Below, one piece after another: positions 20,753 through 30,096 of a DNA stretch of 64,000 nt. How positions within the stretch are numbered: position 1 is the first letter of the stretch; each line of letters opens with the position of its first letter. A program made the translations under genes and the position numbers. The notes under the pieces are model-generated. The model was not told the DNA's origin, did no database searches, and saw nothing but the letters and a program-made list of their open reading frames with translations. This stretch comes from Oscillibacter sp. (GTDB lineage: Bacteria; Bacillota; Clostridia; Oscillospirales; Oscillospiraceae): assembly GCA_022791875.1 (NCBI GenBank), contig JAAVZX010000048.1, positions 1-64,000 on the forward strand. Reading direction: 5' to 3'.

Positions 20753-23002
20753 TCACGTATCCAGGAGGTTGATTTGGCGCTCCTCGGTGTCCTCCTGGCG
20801 CAGGAGGGCGCCGGCGGCGGGGAGGGCGCGGACGCGGTAGCGGGGGGGATTCGTGATGGGGGTTTCTTCGATGGGGAGGGCGGTTTCCAGTTTGTGTTTG
20901 GGTTTCATGGTCAGGACGGCTACGCCTTGGGTGGTGCGGGTGGTTTTGGGGGTCAGGAGGGAGGTGTGGAAGATGAGGCAGCGGGGTTCGGTGGTGTAGA
21001 CGGCCAGTTCGCGGTCTTCGTCGATGCGGCAGATTGATTTTATGGGGGATTTGTCGGAGTATGCGCCGGTCAGCTTGCGGCGGTTGGAGGCGGTTTGGTA
21101 GGACTTGATGTCCACGCGGGCTGCTTTGCCGTTCTCGAAGAAGAATATTAGGCCGCCGGTGTAGTCCTGGCCCGGGAGAACCAGGTAGATTACGCTTTCG
21201 CCGGGGTCCATGCCCAGCTTCGAGGGGAGATAGTCGCCTAAGAGGCTGGCTTTCGAGTCGTCGAAGTCGGTAAGGCGGGCTTTGTAGACCTGGCATTTGT
21301 CGGTGAAGAACATCACTTCGGCGGCGTTGTCTGTCTCGAAGGTCTGTAAGGGGCCGTCACCCTCCTTGTACTTCTGGACATTGCTCATGCGCAGGCTCTG
21401 GGGGGTGATCTTCTTGAAATAGCCCTCTTTCGACAGGAAAATGTGGACGGGGTACGCCTCCGGGGGTTCTTCGCCGGGGTCCTCGGGGAGCTCGTGGGCG
21501 TAGATGATCGACGTGCGGCGGGGTTCGCCGTACTTTTTGGCGGCTTGGGTCAGCTCGTCCCGGATGATCTTCTTGACCCGTTTGGGGGTTTGCAGCACGT
21601 CTTCCAGGTCCGCGATCTCATCCTGAAGGGCCTCTGTCTCCTGGACACGCTTTAGAATGTACTCTTGATTGATGTTCCGCAGGCGGATCTCAGCTACGTA
21701 CTCTGCCTGTACCTGATCAATGCCAAAGCCGATCATCAGGTTCGGCACTACCTCGGCCTCGATCTTCGTCTCGCGGATGATCTTGATGGCCTTGTCGATG
21801 TCCAGGAGGATCTTTTTCAGGCCCTTGAGAAGGTGCAGCTTTTCTTTGCGCTTGTTCAGGACGAAATAAACCCGCCGCCGGACCGATTCCGTGCGCCAGG
21901 CGGTCCACTCCTCCAGAATCCTCCGGACGCCCAGGACGGAGGGCATTCCTGCAATCAGGACGTTGAAATTGCAGGAGAAAGCGTCCTCCAATGGGGTCTG
22001 GCGGAAGAGGCGGGCCATGAGCTTTTCCGGGTCCGCGCCGCGCTTGAGGTCGATGGTCAGTTTCAGGCCGGAGAGGTCCGTCTCGTCCCGCATGTCCGCG
22101 ATTTCCTTCGCCTTGCCTGCCTTGATCAGAGCCGCCACCTTGTCCATGATGGCCTCGGTGGAGGTGGAGTAGGGGATCTCGTAGATCTCAATTAGATTTT
22201 CCGCCTTTACATAGCGCCACTTCGCCCGGACCCGGACGCTGCCGCGGCCCGTCTCGTAGATGGTCCGAAGGGCCTCGGGGTCGCAGATCAGCTCGCCGCC
22301 GGTGGGGAAGTCGGGGCCTAACAGGGTTTCCGTCAGGTCGCAGTCCGGGTTTTTCAGGTAGGCAATGGTGGTGTCGCAGACCTCTTTCAGGTTGAAGCCG
22401 CAGAACTGGGAGGCCATGCCTACGGCGATGCCGCTGTTGGCGGATACCAGGATGTTCGGGAACGTGGTGGGCAGGAGAGCGGGCTCCTTCATGGTGTTGT
22501 CGTAGTTGTCCACAAAGTCCACGGTGTCGCTGTCGATGTCCCGGAAGAGCTCGTTGCAGATGGCGGTCAGCTTCGCCTCGGTGTAGCGTGGGGCGGCCCA
22601 GGACATGTCGCGGGAGAAGTGCTTGCCGAAGTTGCCCTTGGAGTCCACGAAGGGGGTCAATAACGCGCCGTAGCCCCGGGAGAGGCGGACCATGGTGTCG
22701 TAGATGGCGGCGTCGCCGTGGGGGTTCAGGCGCATGGTCTGGCCGACGATGTTGGCGGACTTGGTGCGGGCTCCGGTCAGGAGGCCCATCTTGTACATGG
22801 TGTACAGGAGCTTGCGGTGGGAGGGCTTGAAGCCGTCGATCTCCGGGATGGCCCGGGAGACGATGACGCTCATGGCGTAGGGCATGTAGTTGGTTTCCAG
22901 GGTTTCCGTGATGGCCTGCTCCACTACGGCGGCGCGGAGGCCCAGGACTTTGCTTTGATCTGCTTTGGGCTTTTTGCCCTCGGGGTTCTTCTTTTTTGGC
23001 AT
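20753..23002 (-). CDS. parC: Topoisomerase IV subunit A (ParC-like type IIA topoisomerase)
   Basis: 749 aa. The DNA breakage-reunion domain contains RAIPEIDGFKPSHRKLLYTMY (residues 50-70) and the catalytic tyrosine Y140 in SWAAPRYTEAKL. Coiled-coil and C-terminal beta-propeller regions follow. The GyrA box (QRRGGKG) is absent, which points to ParC rather than GyrA: a decatenase or relaxing enzyme, not a supercoiling one. Its partner ParE is encoded upstream on the same strand, separated by two small regulator genes. Confidence 0.88.
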   Translation of the reverse strand: MPKKKNPEGKKPKADQSKVLGLRAAVVEQAITETLETNYMPYAMSVIVSRAIPEIDGFKPSHRKLLYTMYKMGLLTGARTKSANIVGQTMRLNPHGDAAIYDTMVRLSRGYGALLTPFVDSKGNFGKHFSRDMSWAAPRYTEAKLTAICNELFRDIDSDTVDFVDNYDNTMKEPALLPTTFPNILVSANSGIAVGMASQFCGFNLKEVCDTTIAYLKNPDCDLTETLLGPDFPTGGELICDPEALRTIYETGRGSVRVRAKWRYVKAENLIEIYEIPYSTSTEAIMDKVAALIKAGKAKEIADMRDETDLSGLKLTIDLKRGADPEKLMARLFRQTPLEDAFSCNFNVLIAGMPSVLGVRRILEEWTAWRTESVRRRVYFVLNKRKEKLHLLKGLKKILLDIDKAIKIIRETKIEAEVVPNLMIGFGIDQVQAEYVAEIRLRNINQEYILKRVQETEALQDEIADLEDVLQTPKRVKKIIRDELTQAAKKYGEPRRTSIIYAHELPEDPGEEPPEAYPVHIFLSKEGYFKKITPQSLRMSNVQKYKEGDGPLQTFETDNAAEVMFFTDKCQVYKARLTDFDDSKASLLGDYLPSKLGMDPGESVIYLVLPGQDYTGGLIFFFENGKAARVDIKSYQTASNRRKLTGAYSDKSPIKSICRIDEDRELAVYTTEPRCLIFHTSLLTPKTTRTTQGVAVLTMKPKHKLETALPIEETPITNPPRYRVRALPAAGALLRQEDTEERQINLLDT

Positions 23003-23008
23003 AACGTA

Positions 23009-23242
23009 TTATTCCTTCGGCTGTTTATTGATTTCCGGGTTCTCCGTCCGGCCTAAAAGGTAGTCTACGGAACAGTCTAAATAGTCCGCAATGAGGACCA
23101 AAATCTCCGATCTTATCTTGGATGAGGGGTTTTCCCTCCATTTGCTGAACAGGCTTTCTGAAATACCCGTTTCCTTTGCCAATTTATAGCTGGTAATCTT
23201 CCGTTCTTCTATAATACGCAGAATATTTTCTGTATGTTTCAT
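23009..23242 (-). CDS. XRE-family helix-turn-helix regulator
   Basis: 77 aa, essentially one Cro/C1-type HTH: IIEERKITSYKLAKETGISESLFSKWRENP ... ILVLIADYLDCSVDYLLGR. It ends six bases before the parC start on the same strand, so it is likely the first gene of a two-gene unit with parC. A divergent small RHH gene shares its upstream region. Confidence 0.85.
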   Translation of the reverse strand: MKHTENILRIIEERKITSYKLAKETGISESLFSKWRENPSSKIRSEILVLIADYLDCSVDYLLGRTENPEINKQPKE

Positions 23243-23262
23243 AAACGACAGTCTCCATATAT

Positions 23263-23329
23263 AACATAACAGAATACGAGAATTTTTTCAAGCAGCCTAT
23301 TGACTACGTGAAAAACTTCATGTATAATG
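23263..23329. promoter_or_regulatory. Divergent promoters for the XRE and RHH genes
   Basis: Plus strand: TTGACT (23301-23306), 17 bp, TATAAT (23324-23329), strong. Minus strand: TTGAAA (23287-23292), 18 bp, TATGTT (23263-23268), weaker. The two overlap, so occupancy of one affects the other. Confidence 0.65.
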
Positions 23330-23359
23330 GCTGTAATGCAAATTTCGAGGTGAATTATA

Positions 23360-23533
23360 ATGGAATCAAAATCTTCATCTAAAAAGATTGTTTCCGTAGT
23401 CCTTACCGCCTATGATTATTGCCAATTAACAGAACTGTCGCAGGAAAACGGACGCACCCGTCCAGGATATCTCCGATGGTTGCTGCACCGGCATTTCAGG
23501 GAGATAGAGGCCGAACGCAAACACCTAAGATAG
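23360..23533 (+). CDS. Small ribbon-helix-helix-like DNA-binding protein
   Basis: 57 aa, ATG with a GAGGTGA site six bases upstream and a consensus promoter. The pattern is a basic N-tail, a beta strand (KIVSVVLTAYDY) and two helices (CQLTELSQENGRTRPGYLRWLLHRHFREIEAE). It resembles CopG/Arc proteins, where GRTRSxYLRxLL is common. Such proteins bind operators as dimers and are often antitoxins or element regulators. It stops 13 bp before the end of parE, which it converges with. No toxin partner is visible. Confidence 0.65.
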   Translation: MESKSSSKKIVSVVLTAYDYCQLTELSQENGRTRPGYLRWLLHRHFREIEAERKHLR

Positions 23534-23545
23534 CCGCCGGAGGCT

Positions 23546-25537
23546 TTACGAAATATCCGCCATTTCCAGGTACTTCCACCCGTTCTCCGCAATATGCTCC
23601 TTGCGGCCCTGGAGGTTGTCGCCAAGCAGCAGGTCGAAGACCGCCGCGGTGCGCTCTACGTCCTCCGGCATGACCCGGATTAAGCGGCGCGTCTCCGGGT
23701 TCATCGTCGTCAGCCACATCATGTCCGGCTCGTTCTCGCCCAGGCCCTTGGAGCGGTCAATCTTGTACTTCTTCCCCTCCAGCTTCTTCACAATGTCGTT
23801 CTTCTCCTTGTCCGAGTAGGCAAACCAGGTCTTGTCGCCGCTGTTGATCTCGAACAGGGGGGTCTCCGCGATGTAGACATAGCCCTCCTTGATCAGGGTG
23901 GGGGTCAGGCGGTAGAGCATCGTCAGGACCAGGGTGCGGATCTGGAAGCCGTCCACGTCGCCGTCGGTGCAGATCACCACCTTGCTCCAGCGCAGACTGT
24001 TCAGGTCGAAGGAGGACATGTCCTTCACGTGCTTGTTCTGCACCTCTACCCCGCAGCCCAGGACCCGCACCAGGTCCGTGATGATGTCACTCTTGAAAAT
24101 CTGGGCATAGTCCGCTTTCAGGCAGTTCAGGATCTTGCCCCGGATGGGCATGATGCCCTGGTACTCCGAGTCCCGGGCCTGCTTGACGCTGCCTAATGCG
24201 CTGTCGCCCTCCACGATGTAGATCTCCCGGCGGGACGCGTCCTTCGTCCGGCAGTCCACAAATTTCTGCACCCGGTTCGTGATGTCCACGGAACCGGAGA
24301 GCTTTTTCCTGACGTTCAGGCGGGCCTCCTCCGCCTTCTCCCGGCTCCGCTTGTTCAGAAGAACCTGGGCCGCAATCTTTTCCGCGTCGGCCCGGTTCTC
24401 TATGAAGTAGATCTCCAGGTTCGAGCGCAGGAACTCCGCCATGGCCTCCTGGACGAACTTGTTGGTGATGGCCTTTTTCGTCTGGTTCTCGTAGGAGGTC
24501 TGGGTGGAGAAGTTGTTCGTCACCAGAATCAGGCAGTCCTCCACGTCCGTCCAGGTCACCCTGCTCTCGTTCTTCTGGTACTTCCCCTGCTCCCGGAGGT
24601 ACTTGTCAATGGCCGAGACGAAGGCCGACTTGCTGGCCTTCTCCGGACTGCCGCCGTGCTCCAGCCAGCTGGAGTTGTGGTAGTGCTCCACCACGTTCAC
24701 CTTGTTGGAAAAGCAGAAGGCGGCGGACAGCTTCACCTTGTAATCCTGCTTGTCCGCCCGGTCCCGGCCCCGCTTCTCCGCCCGCCAGAACTCCGGGGCC
24801 GTCATGCCGTCCTCCCCCGCCAGCTCGGCCACGTAGTCCGAGATGCCGTTCTCGTAGAAAAACTCCGTCTCCTCGAACTGGCCCGGCTCCGTCTCGTTCC
24901 GGAAGTGGAAGCGGACCCCGGCGTTCACCACCGCCTGGCGCTTCATGACGCCGGTGAAATACTCCGCCGGGACGGCGATGTCCGTGAACACGTCCAGGTC
25001 GGGGAGCCAGCGGGTGCGGGTGCCCGTCTTCTTCGCCTGGGGGCGGGGCAGGGGCGTCTTTTGCAGCTCGCCCACGATCTCCCCCCGCTCGAAGCGGAGG
25101 CGGTACTCGAAGCCGTCCCGCCAGACGGTCACGTCCATATAGCGGGAGGCGTACTGGGTGGCGCAGGACCCAAGGCCGTTCAGGCCCAGGGAGAACTCGT
25201 AGTCCTCCCCGTCGTCATTGCCGAACTTGCCGCCGGCGTAGAGCTCGCAGAAGACCAGCTCCCAGTTCCAGCGCTGCTCCTTCTCGTTCCAGTCCACGGG
25301 GCAGCCCCGGCCCCGGTCCTCCACCTCCACGCTACGGTCCAGGAAGCGGGTGACGGTGATGTCCGTCCCGTGGCCCTCCCTGGCCTCGTCGATGGAGTTG
25401 GACAAGATCTCGAAAACCGCGTGCTCGCAGCCGTCCAGGCCGTCGGAGCCGAAAATGACGCCGGGACGCTTCCGCACCCGGTCCGCGCCCTTCAGGGCGG
25501 AAATGCTGTCGTTGCCGTAATCCTGTTTCTTTGGCAT
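23546..25537 (-). CDS. parE: Topoisomerase IV subunit B (ParE-like)
   Basis: 663 aa. GHKL ATPase: KRPGVIFGS, HAVFEILSNSIDEAREG (Mg-binding Asn region), VEVEDRGRGCPVDW, and the ATP-lid motif LGLNGLGSCATQYAS. The TOPRIM domain has EIYIVEGDSALGSVKQARD and ICTDGDVDGFQIRTLVLTMLYR. It drives strand passage with ParC. The length is as expected. The parE-parC order is normal, but here two small regulator genes lie between them. Confidence 0.9.
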   Translation of the reverse strand: MPKKQDYGNDSISALKGADRVRKRPGVIFGSDGLDGCEHAVFEILSNSIDEAREGHGTDITVTRFLDRSVEVEDRGRGCPVDWNEKEQRWNWELVFCELYAGGKFGNDDGEDYEFSLGLNGLGSCATQYASRYMDVTVWRDGFEYRLRFERGEIVGELQKTPLPRPQAKKTGTRTRWLPDLDVFTDIAVPAEYFTGVMKRQAVVNAGVRFHFRNETEPGQFEETEFFYENGISDYVAELAGEDGMTAPEFWRAEKRGRDRADKQDYKVKLSAAFCFSNKVNVVEHYHNSSWLEHGGSPEKASKSAFVSAIDKYLREQGKYQKNESRVTWTDVEDCLILVTNNFSTQTSYENQTKKAITNKFVQEAMAEFLRSNLEIYFIENRADAEKIAAQVLLNKRSREKAEEARLNVRKKLSGSVDITNRVQKFVDCRTKDASRREIYIVEGDSALGSVKQARDSEYQGIMPIRGKILNCLKADYAQIFKSDIITDLVRVLGCGVEVQNKHVKDMSSFDLNSLRWSKVVICTDGDVDGFQIRTLVLTMLYRLTPTLIKEGYVYIAETPLFEINSGDKTWFAYSDKEKNDIVKKLEGKKYKIDRSKGLGENEPDMMWLTTMNPETRRLIRVMPEDVERTAAVFDLLLGDNLQGRKEHIAENGWKYLEMADIS

Positions 25538-25684
25538 AGTCCCTCCTGACCGGCCCCGTTCCGCCGGTCCTTTTTGTATTGTATCTTCCGGGCAGGGCGG
25601 TCAAACAGAACCGCGCCGTCCCCCTCTTTTCTGCCGGGCCGGAAAGAAGCGGCCTCGATCGAACATAACCACTACTGTCCCGCT

Positions 25685-25713
25685 ATTATAGCACAAGAAT
25701 TTCCCGAACGCAA
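25685..25713 (-). promoter_or_regulatory. Promoter of parE
   Basis: Minus strand TTGCGT (25708-25713), 17 bp, TATAAT (25685-25690) with an upstream TGC making an extended -10. The predicted leader is about 140 nt. Confidence 0.6.
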
Positions 25714-26019
25714 GCCTTCCCGCGGAAAAGGCCCTTTCCCGCCTTTTCCCGGTAAGGAGCCCGTTCTTTTTTGAAAAGTTTCCCTGCGCGTTTTTCCATA
25801 ATTCGCGGGATACCATGACAAGCCATTCTGCCCACTGGGTTTTTCACATTTTCCACGGAGTTTTCCACACCGTTATGTAAACGCTCCACGCCCCCAAAAA
25901 ATTCACACGCTCCCGCCCCCTTCCGCCACGTCCTTCCAGCTCAAAAACACGCCGCACCGCCTCCGGACACGCCCTCGGATTCCAGGATGGAAAAAACTGC
26001 CGTCCTCTCCTTTTTTTCA
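25714..26019. other. Intergenic stretch, no gene seen
   Basis: The divergent gap between parE and degV. Apart from the promoters listed, I see no conserved element and no ribosome-site-supported ORF. Confidence 0.5.
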
Positions 26020-26048
26020 TTGACAAAGGGGAAAAAATACGGTATGAT
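26020..26048 (+). promoter_or_regulatory. Promoter of degV
   Basis: TTGACA (26020-26025), 17 bp, TATGAT (26043-26048). The start codon follows about 48 bases later behind AAGGAG. Confidence 0.75.
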
Positions 26049-26095
26049 GATAGAAAATGTAGTTCAGCAAACCACATCATAAGGAGTATTATATT

Positions 26096-26935
26096 ATGGT
26101 TTGGAATATTGTCAGCGACAGCAGCTGCGACCTGCGGGCCTGCGACTTTACAAGCCCCTCCGTCCGCTTCGAGACGGTGCCCCTGCGGCTCCAGGTGGGG
26201 GAACGGGAGTTCATCGACAACGACGCCCTGGAGATCCCCGCCCTTCTCCTGGCCATGTCCGAGGAGAAAACCGCCTCCTCCACCGCCTGCCCCTCCCCCG
26301 CCGCCTTCGCCAGGGCCTTCGAGAAGGGGGACTGCACCGTCTGCTTCACCATCTCCGCCAACCTCTCCGGCACCTACAACGCTGCCCTTCTGGCCCGGGA
26401 CATGGTGCTGGAGGAGCACCCGGAGAAGCAGATCTGCGTCATCGACTCCAAGGCCACCGCCGGGGCCATGGTCCTCCTGATCCGCCGCGCCGCCGCCCTC
26501 ATGGAGGCCGGAGGGGACTTCGACGACATCTGCGCCCAGCTCCGCCTCTACCAGGCCGCCCTCCGGACCTGCTTCACCCTGGAGAACTTCGACAACCTGA
26601 TCAAAAACGGGCGGATGCGCCCCTTGGTAGGCACCCTGCTCCACTCCCTGGGCATCCACGTCGTGGCCGAGGCCACCCCCCAGGGCACCATCCACGTCAC
26701 CGGAAAGGCCCGGGGCGAGTCCAAGACCTACCAGGTCATCACCGCCCTCATGCGGGACAGCAAGGACTGCGCCGGGGCCGAGGTCATCCTCTGCCACTGC
26801 GAGAATCCTACGGGGGCCGTGAAGCTCCGGGAGCAGATTCTGGCGGATCTGCCGGTGAAGAGCGTGGAAATTCTTCCCTGCCGGGGCCTCACCAGCTTTT
26901 ACGCGATGGAAAAGGGCCTGATCATCGGCTACTGA
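26096..26935 (+). CDS. DegV family fatty-acid-binding protein
   Basis: 279 aa. The N-terminus WNIVSDSSCDL, the TSS-type segment SSTACPSPAAFARAF, ISANLSGTYNAALLA and IDSKATAGAMVLL are the DegV signature. These proteins bind a single fatty acid and, in some Firmicutes, serve fatty acid kinase as FakB. No fakA is nearby. It is monocistronic, with its own promoter and terminator. Confidence 0.9.
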   Translation: MVWNIVSDSSCDLRACDFTSPSVRFETVPLRLQVGEREFIDNDALEIPALLLAMSEEKTASSTACPSPAAFARAFEKGDCTVCFTISANLSGTYNAALLARDMVLEEHPEKQICVIDSKATAGAMVLLIRRAAALMEAGGDFDDICAQLRLYQAALRTCFTLENFDNLIKNGRMRPLVGTLLHSLGIHVVAEATPQGTIHVTGKARGESKTYQVITALMRDSKDCAGAEVILCHCENPTGAVKLREQILADLPVKSVEILPCRGLTSFYAMEKGLIIGY

Positions 26936-26944
26936 GTTCCCCCA

Positions 26945-26977
26945 GCGGGCAGGCTTTTTACGCCTGCCCGTTTTTTT
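26945..26977 (+). terminator. Terminator of degV, overlapping the uvrC 3' end
   Basis: Stem GCGGGCAGGC/GCCTGCCCG followed by T7. The convergent uvrC stop codon (26958) lies in the hairpin, so the last uvrC codons are part of the terminator. Confidence 0.85.
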
Positions 26978-28826
26978 CCGCCCCTTCGCCCGTTCCGTCC
27001 GCCGGGGTCGGGTGGAAATGCCTCCAAACCGCCTCCGCCGCGGCCTGGGGCACTACCGCCGCTAGTGCCTCCACCTCCGCCTCCCGGATGGCCTTGATGG
27101 TCCCGAAGTGCTTGCGCAGGGCGTCCCGGCGCTTGGGGCCCACGCCGGGAATGCCGTCCAGCGCCGAGCGCAGGGCGCTTTTCCCGTGGCTCTCGTGGTG
27201 GTACGTGATGGCGAAGCGGTGGGTCTCCTCCTGGATCTGCCCGATCAGCGAAAAGACTGCCTGGTTCGCCACGATCCCGATCTCCCGCCCGTCCGGCGTC
27301 ACCAGGGCGCGGGTCCGGTGGCGGTCGTCCTTCACCATGCCGAAGATGGGGACGTCCACCCCGAACTCCCGGGCCGCGGACAGCGCCGTCTGGGCGTGGG
27401 TCACGCCGCCGTCTATCAGGAACACGTCGGGCAGGGGCAGAAATTTTTCGTCCCCGTCCGCGGCCCGCTGGAGGCGGCGGCACAGGACTTCCCGCATGGA
27501 GGCGTAGTCGTCCGGATGGCCCGACAGCTCCTTGATCCGGAAGCGGCGGTAGGCGCTCTTCAGGGGCCGGGTGCCGCTGTAGACCACCATGGAGGCCACG
27601 ATGTCGCTGCCGCCGGTGTTGGAGATGTCGTAGGACTCCAGGCGCTTCGGGGCCTCCGGGAGGTCCAGCATCTTCGTCAGGAGGGCCAGGGTATGGGCGG
27701 TGCGCTCCTCCGCCGTGGTGGCCCGCTCCGCCTCCTCAGCGGCGTTCCGCTGGGCCAGGCGGCGCAGTTCCTCCTTTTCCCCCCGCTGGGGGACGTGGAC
27801 CCAGACCTTGTGCCCCGCCCGCTTCGTCAGGACTTCCGACAGCTCCGCGCAGTAGTTCTCCGTCTCGAAGGGGAGCAGGATTTCGTGGGGCAGAATCGCC
27901 CGGGGGAGGTAATACTGGGCCGTCAGGGCCGACAGCATTTCCTCCTGGCTTTCTTCCATGGGGGCCGTGAACAGCTCCGTCTCCCGGCCTGCCAGGTTCC
28001 CCTCCTCCATGTGGAGAATCGCGTAGCAGCACTTTCCCGCGCCGCGGTACAATCCCCAGATGTCCGTGTCCGCGCAGAGCCCCGCAATGACCGTCTGCTT
28101 TTTGCTCAGGGCGCTGATGGCGTTGATCCGGTCCCGGAGGGCCGCCGCCTGCTCGAAGCGCAGGGCTTCCGCCTCCGCCTCCATCTCCGCCGTCATCTCG
28201 CGAAGCAGCTCCTTCGCCCTCCCCTCCAGCATCTGGCACGCTTGCCGGACCCGGCGGTTGTATTCCTCCGCCGTCAGCTCCGGGCGGCAGAAGCCGTCGC
28301 AGCGGCCCATGTGGAAGTTCAGGCAGGGGCGCTCCGCGCCGATGTCCCGGGGGAATTTCCGATTGCAGGTGGGCAGGCGCAGGGCCGCGCAGACCGCGTC
28401 CAGGGCCTGGCGCGTCTCGTAGCGCCCGCCGAAGGGGCCGAAATACTTCGCGCCGTCGTTGGCCCATTTGTGGACCATGGAGAAGCGGGGGTACGCCTCC
28501 TTGGAGAGGCGGACGAAGGGGTAGCCCTTGTCGTCCTTCAATAGGATGTTGTAGCGGGGCATGTGGCGCTTGATCAGGGAGTTCTCCAGAACCAGGGCCT
28601 CAAATTCGCTGGTGACAAAGATGGTGTCGAAGTGGTCGATCTGGGCCACCATCTGGCGGGTCTTCGCCGTGTGGGAAGCGCTGTCCTGGAAATACTGGCT
28701 CACACGGTTTTTCAGCCGCTTCGCCTTGCCTACGTAGATGACCTTCCCGCTCTTGTCCATCATCAGATAGACGCCCGGCTGCAAGGGGAGGTCGTTCGCT
28801 TTTTCCTTTAACTCGTCCTTTGTCAT
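26958..28826 (-). CDS. uvrC: Excinuclease ABC subunit C
   Basis: 622 aa. The GIY-YIG nuclease domain (PGVYLMMDKSGKVIYVGKAKRLKNRVSQYF, residues 17-47) makes the 3' incision. A UVR motif near residue 205 (MEAEAEALRFEQAAALRDRINAI) contacts UvrB. The RNase H-like domain (ESYDISNTGGSDIVASMVV) makes the 5' cut, and a C-terminal helix-hairpin-helix pair (LDGIPGVGPKRRDALRKHFG) binds DNA. It acts in nucleotide excision repair with UvrAB, which are not in the window. Confidence 0.95.
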   Translation of the reverse strand: MTKDELKEKANDLPLQPGVYLMMDKSGKVIYVGKAKRLKNRVSQYFQDSASHTAKTRQMVAQIDHFDTIFVTSEFEALVLENSLIKRHMPRYNILLKDDKGYPFVRLSKEAYPRFSMVHKWANDGAKYFGPFGGRYETRQALDAVCAALRLPTCNRKFPRDIGAERPCLNFHMGRCDGFCRPELTAEEYNRRVRQACQMLEGRAKELLREMTAEMEAEAEALRFEQAAALRDRINAISALSKKQTVIAGLCADTDIWGLYRGAGKCCYAILHMEEGNLAGRETELFTAPMEESQEEMLSALTAQYYLPRAILPHEILLPFETENYCAELSEVLTKRAGHKVWVHVPQRGEKEELRRLAQRNAAEEAERATTAEERTAHTLALLTKMLDLPEAPKRLESYDISNTGGSDIVASMVVYSGTRPLKSAYRRFRIKELSGHPDDYASMREVLCRRLQRAADGDEKFLPLPDVFLIDGGVTHAQTALSAAREFGVDVPIFGMVKDDRHRTRALVTPDGREIGIVANQAVFSLIGQIQEETHRFAITYHHESHGKSALRSALDGIPGVGPKRRDALRKHFGTIKAIREAEVEALAAVVPQAAAEAVWRHFHPTPADGTGEGAEKNGQA

Positions 28827-28857
28827 AGTTCAGCCTCCTGGAGAGAATGAAAGGTGT

Positions 28858-28887
28858 AAAAAAGACGACCCCGCCAGAAGCGGGGCC
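28858..28887 (-). terminator. Terminator of the HPr gene
   Basis: On the minus strand GCCCCGC-ttctg-GCGGGGT followed by CGTCTTTTTT. Confidence 0.7.
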
Positions 28888-28905
28888 GCACGGGGTCTGT
28901 TGGGC

Positions 28906-29169
28906 TTATTCGCCGAAATTGTCCTTGACCAGCTCCACCAGAGCACCTACGGCCTCTTTCTCATCCGCGCCGTCGGCGATCAGGGTGATGGACGTGCCTT
29001 TGACAATGCCCAGGGACAGAACGCCCAGCAGGCTCTTGGCATTGACCCGGCGATCCTCCTTCTCCACCCAAATGCCGCTCTTGAATTCATTGGCCTTCTG
29101 GATGAAGAACGTGGCGGGCCGTGCGTGCAGGCCGACCTCATTATTCACAACGATTTCCTGTGTATACAT
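28906..29169 (-). CDS. ptsH: HPr family phosphocarrier protein
   Basis: 87 aa from the ATG at 29169. Phosphorylatable His15 (VGLHARPA) and regulatory Ser46 (VNAKSLLGVLSL) are both present, so it could act in the PTS and, when phosphorylated on Ser46 by HPr kinase, in CcpA-dependent catabolite control. No enzyme I or EII gene is close. It is monocistronic with a good promoter and terminator. Confidence 0.92.
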   Translation of the reverse strand: MYTQEIVVNNEVGLHARPATFFIQKANEFKSGIWVEKEDRRVNAKSLLGVLSLGIVKGTSITLIADGADEKEAVGALVELVKDNFGE

Positions 29170-29235
29170 ACTACAGCTCTCCTTTTCTATCCAAGTCTGG
29201 ATGAACAGCATCAGATATGAGGTAACGATGCTAAC

Positions 29236-29264
29236 ATCATAACCGCTTTTTGTCTTCCCGTCAA
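29236..29264 (-). promoter_or_regulatory. Promoter of the HPr gene
   Basis: Minus strand TTGACG (29259-29264), 17 bp, TATGAT (29236-29241). Confidence 0.7.
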
Positions 29265-29546
29265 TGGATTTTTTCACAAACATTGCAGAAAATTCGACAA
29301 AAGTAAAAGGATATTTTTGGTAAATCCCCTATTTTACACATGGAATCGCCCATTATTTATAACTTTTTCCGCTTTTTCGTACTTTATACTATATCTTCAA
29401 TTTCACAATCTTTTGATTTTTGCCCGGAAAAGTTTTTTCAGCTTTTTCACGAAAGTCCTATTTTTCTCTTTCCATTCAAGAACAAATATGTTATATTATA
29501 CAAAAGGGGCCTTGCGGTCCTCTTCCACACGAAAGGAGCGATCCCG

Positions 29547-30095
29547 ATGAAATACAATTACACATGCAAGAAAGTCTCCTTGAACGACTCCATCAAGGAC
29601 TACGCGGAGAAAAAGATCTCGAAGCTGGACCGGTATTTCCGCGACGACGCCACGGCCAACGTCACCTTCTCCGTGGAGAAAGAACATTTGTGCACGGTGG
29701 AGATTACTATCCGCGGCGGCGGCGGTCCCCTCCTGCGCACCCAGACGGAGGCCCCGGACGGCGACATGCGCGGCGCCATCGACACCGCCGTGGGCTATAT
29801 TGAGCGCCAGATCCTGAAAAACAAGACCCGCCTCGCCAAACGCCTCCGCTCCGAAAGCTTCCCGCCCCCCGCCCCCACCTCCGACTTCGAGGTCCAGGAG
29901 GAGCAGGAGTTCCCCATCGTCCGCACCAAGCGCTTCGCCGTCAAACCCATGAGCACCGAAGAAGCCATCCTCCAAATGAACCTCCTCGACCACAGCTTCT
30001 TCGTCTTCCGCAACAGCTCCGACGACAGCCTCTGCATCGTCTACCGCCGCAAGAGCGGGGGGTACGGTTTGATCGCCACCGACGAGGAGGAGTGA
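29547..30095 (+). CDS. hpf: Ribosome hibernation promoting factor, long form
   Basis: 182 aa from the ATG at 29547 with GAAAGGAG upstream. The N-terminal domain (KYNYTCKKVSLNDSIKDYAEKKISKLDRYF ... VTFSVEKEHLCTVEITI) binds the 30S decoding site. The C-terminal domain (RTKRFAVKPMSTEEAILQMNLLDHSFFVFRN) dimerises ribosomes into 100S particles. An upstream AT-rich region with TATATT at 29492 is a likely promoter but lacks a clear -35. Confidence 0.92.
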   Translation: MKYNYTCKKVSLNDSIKDYAEKKISKLDRYFRDDATANVTFSVEKEHLCTVEITIRGGGGPLLRTQTEAPDGDMRGAIDTAVGYIERQILKNKTRLAKRLRSESFPPPAPTSDFEVQEEQEFPIVRTKRFAVKPMSTEEAILQMNLLDHSFFVFRNSSDDSLCIVYRRKSGGYGLIATDEEE

Positions 30096-30096
30096 C

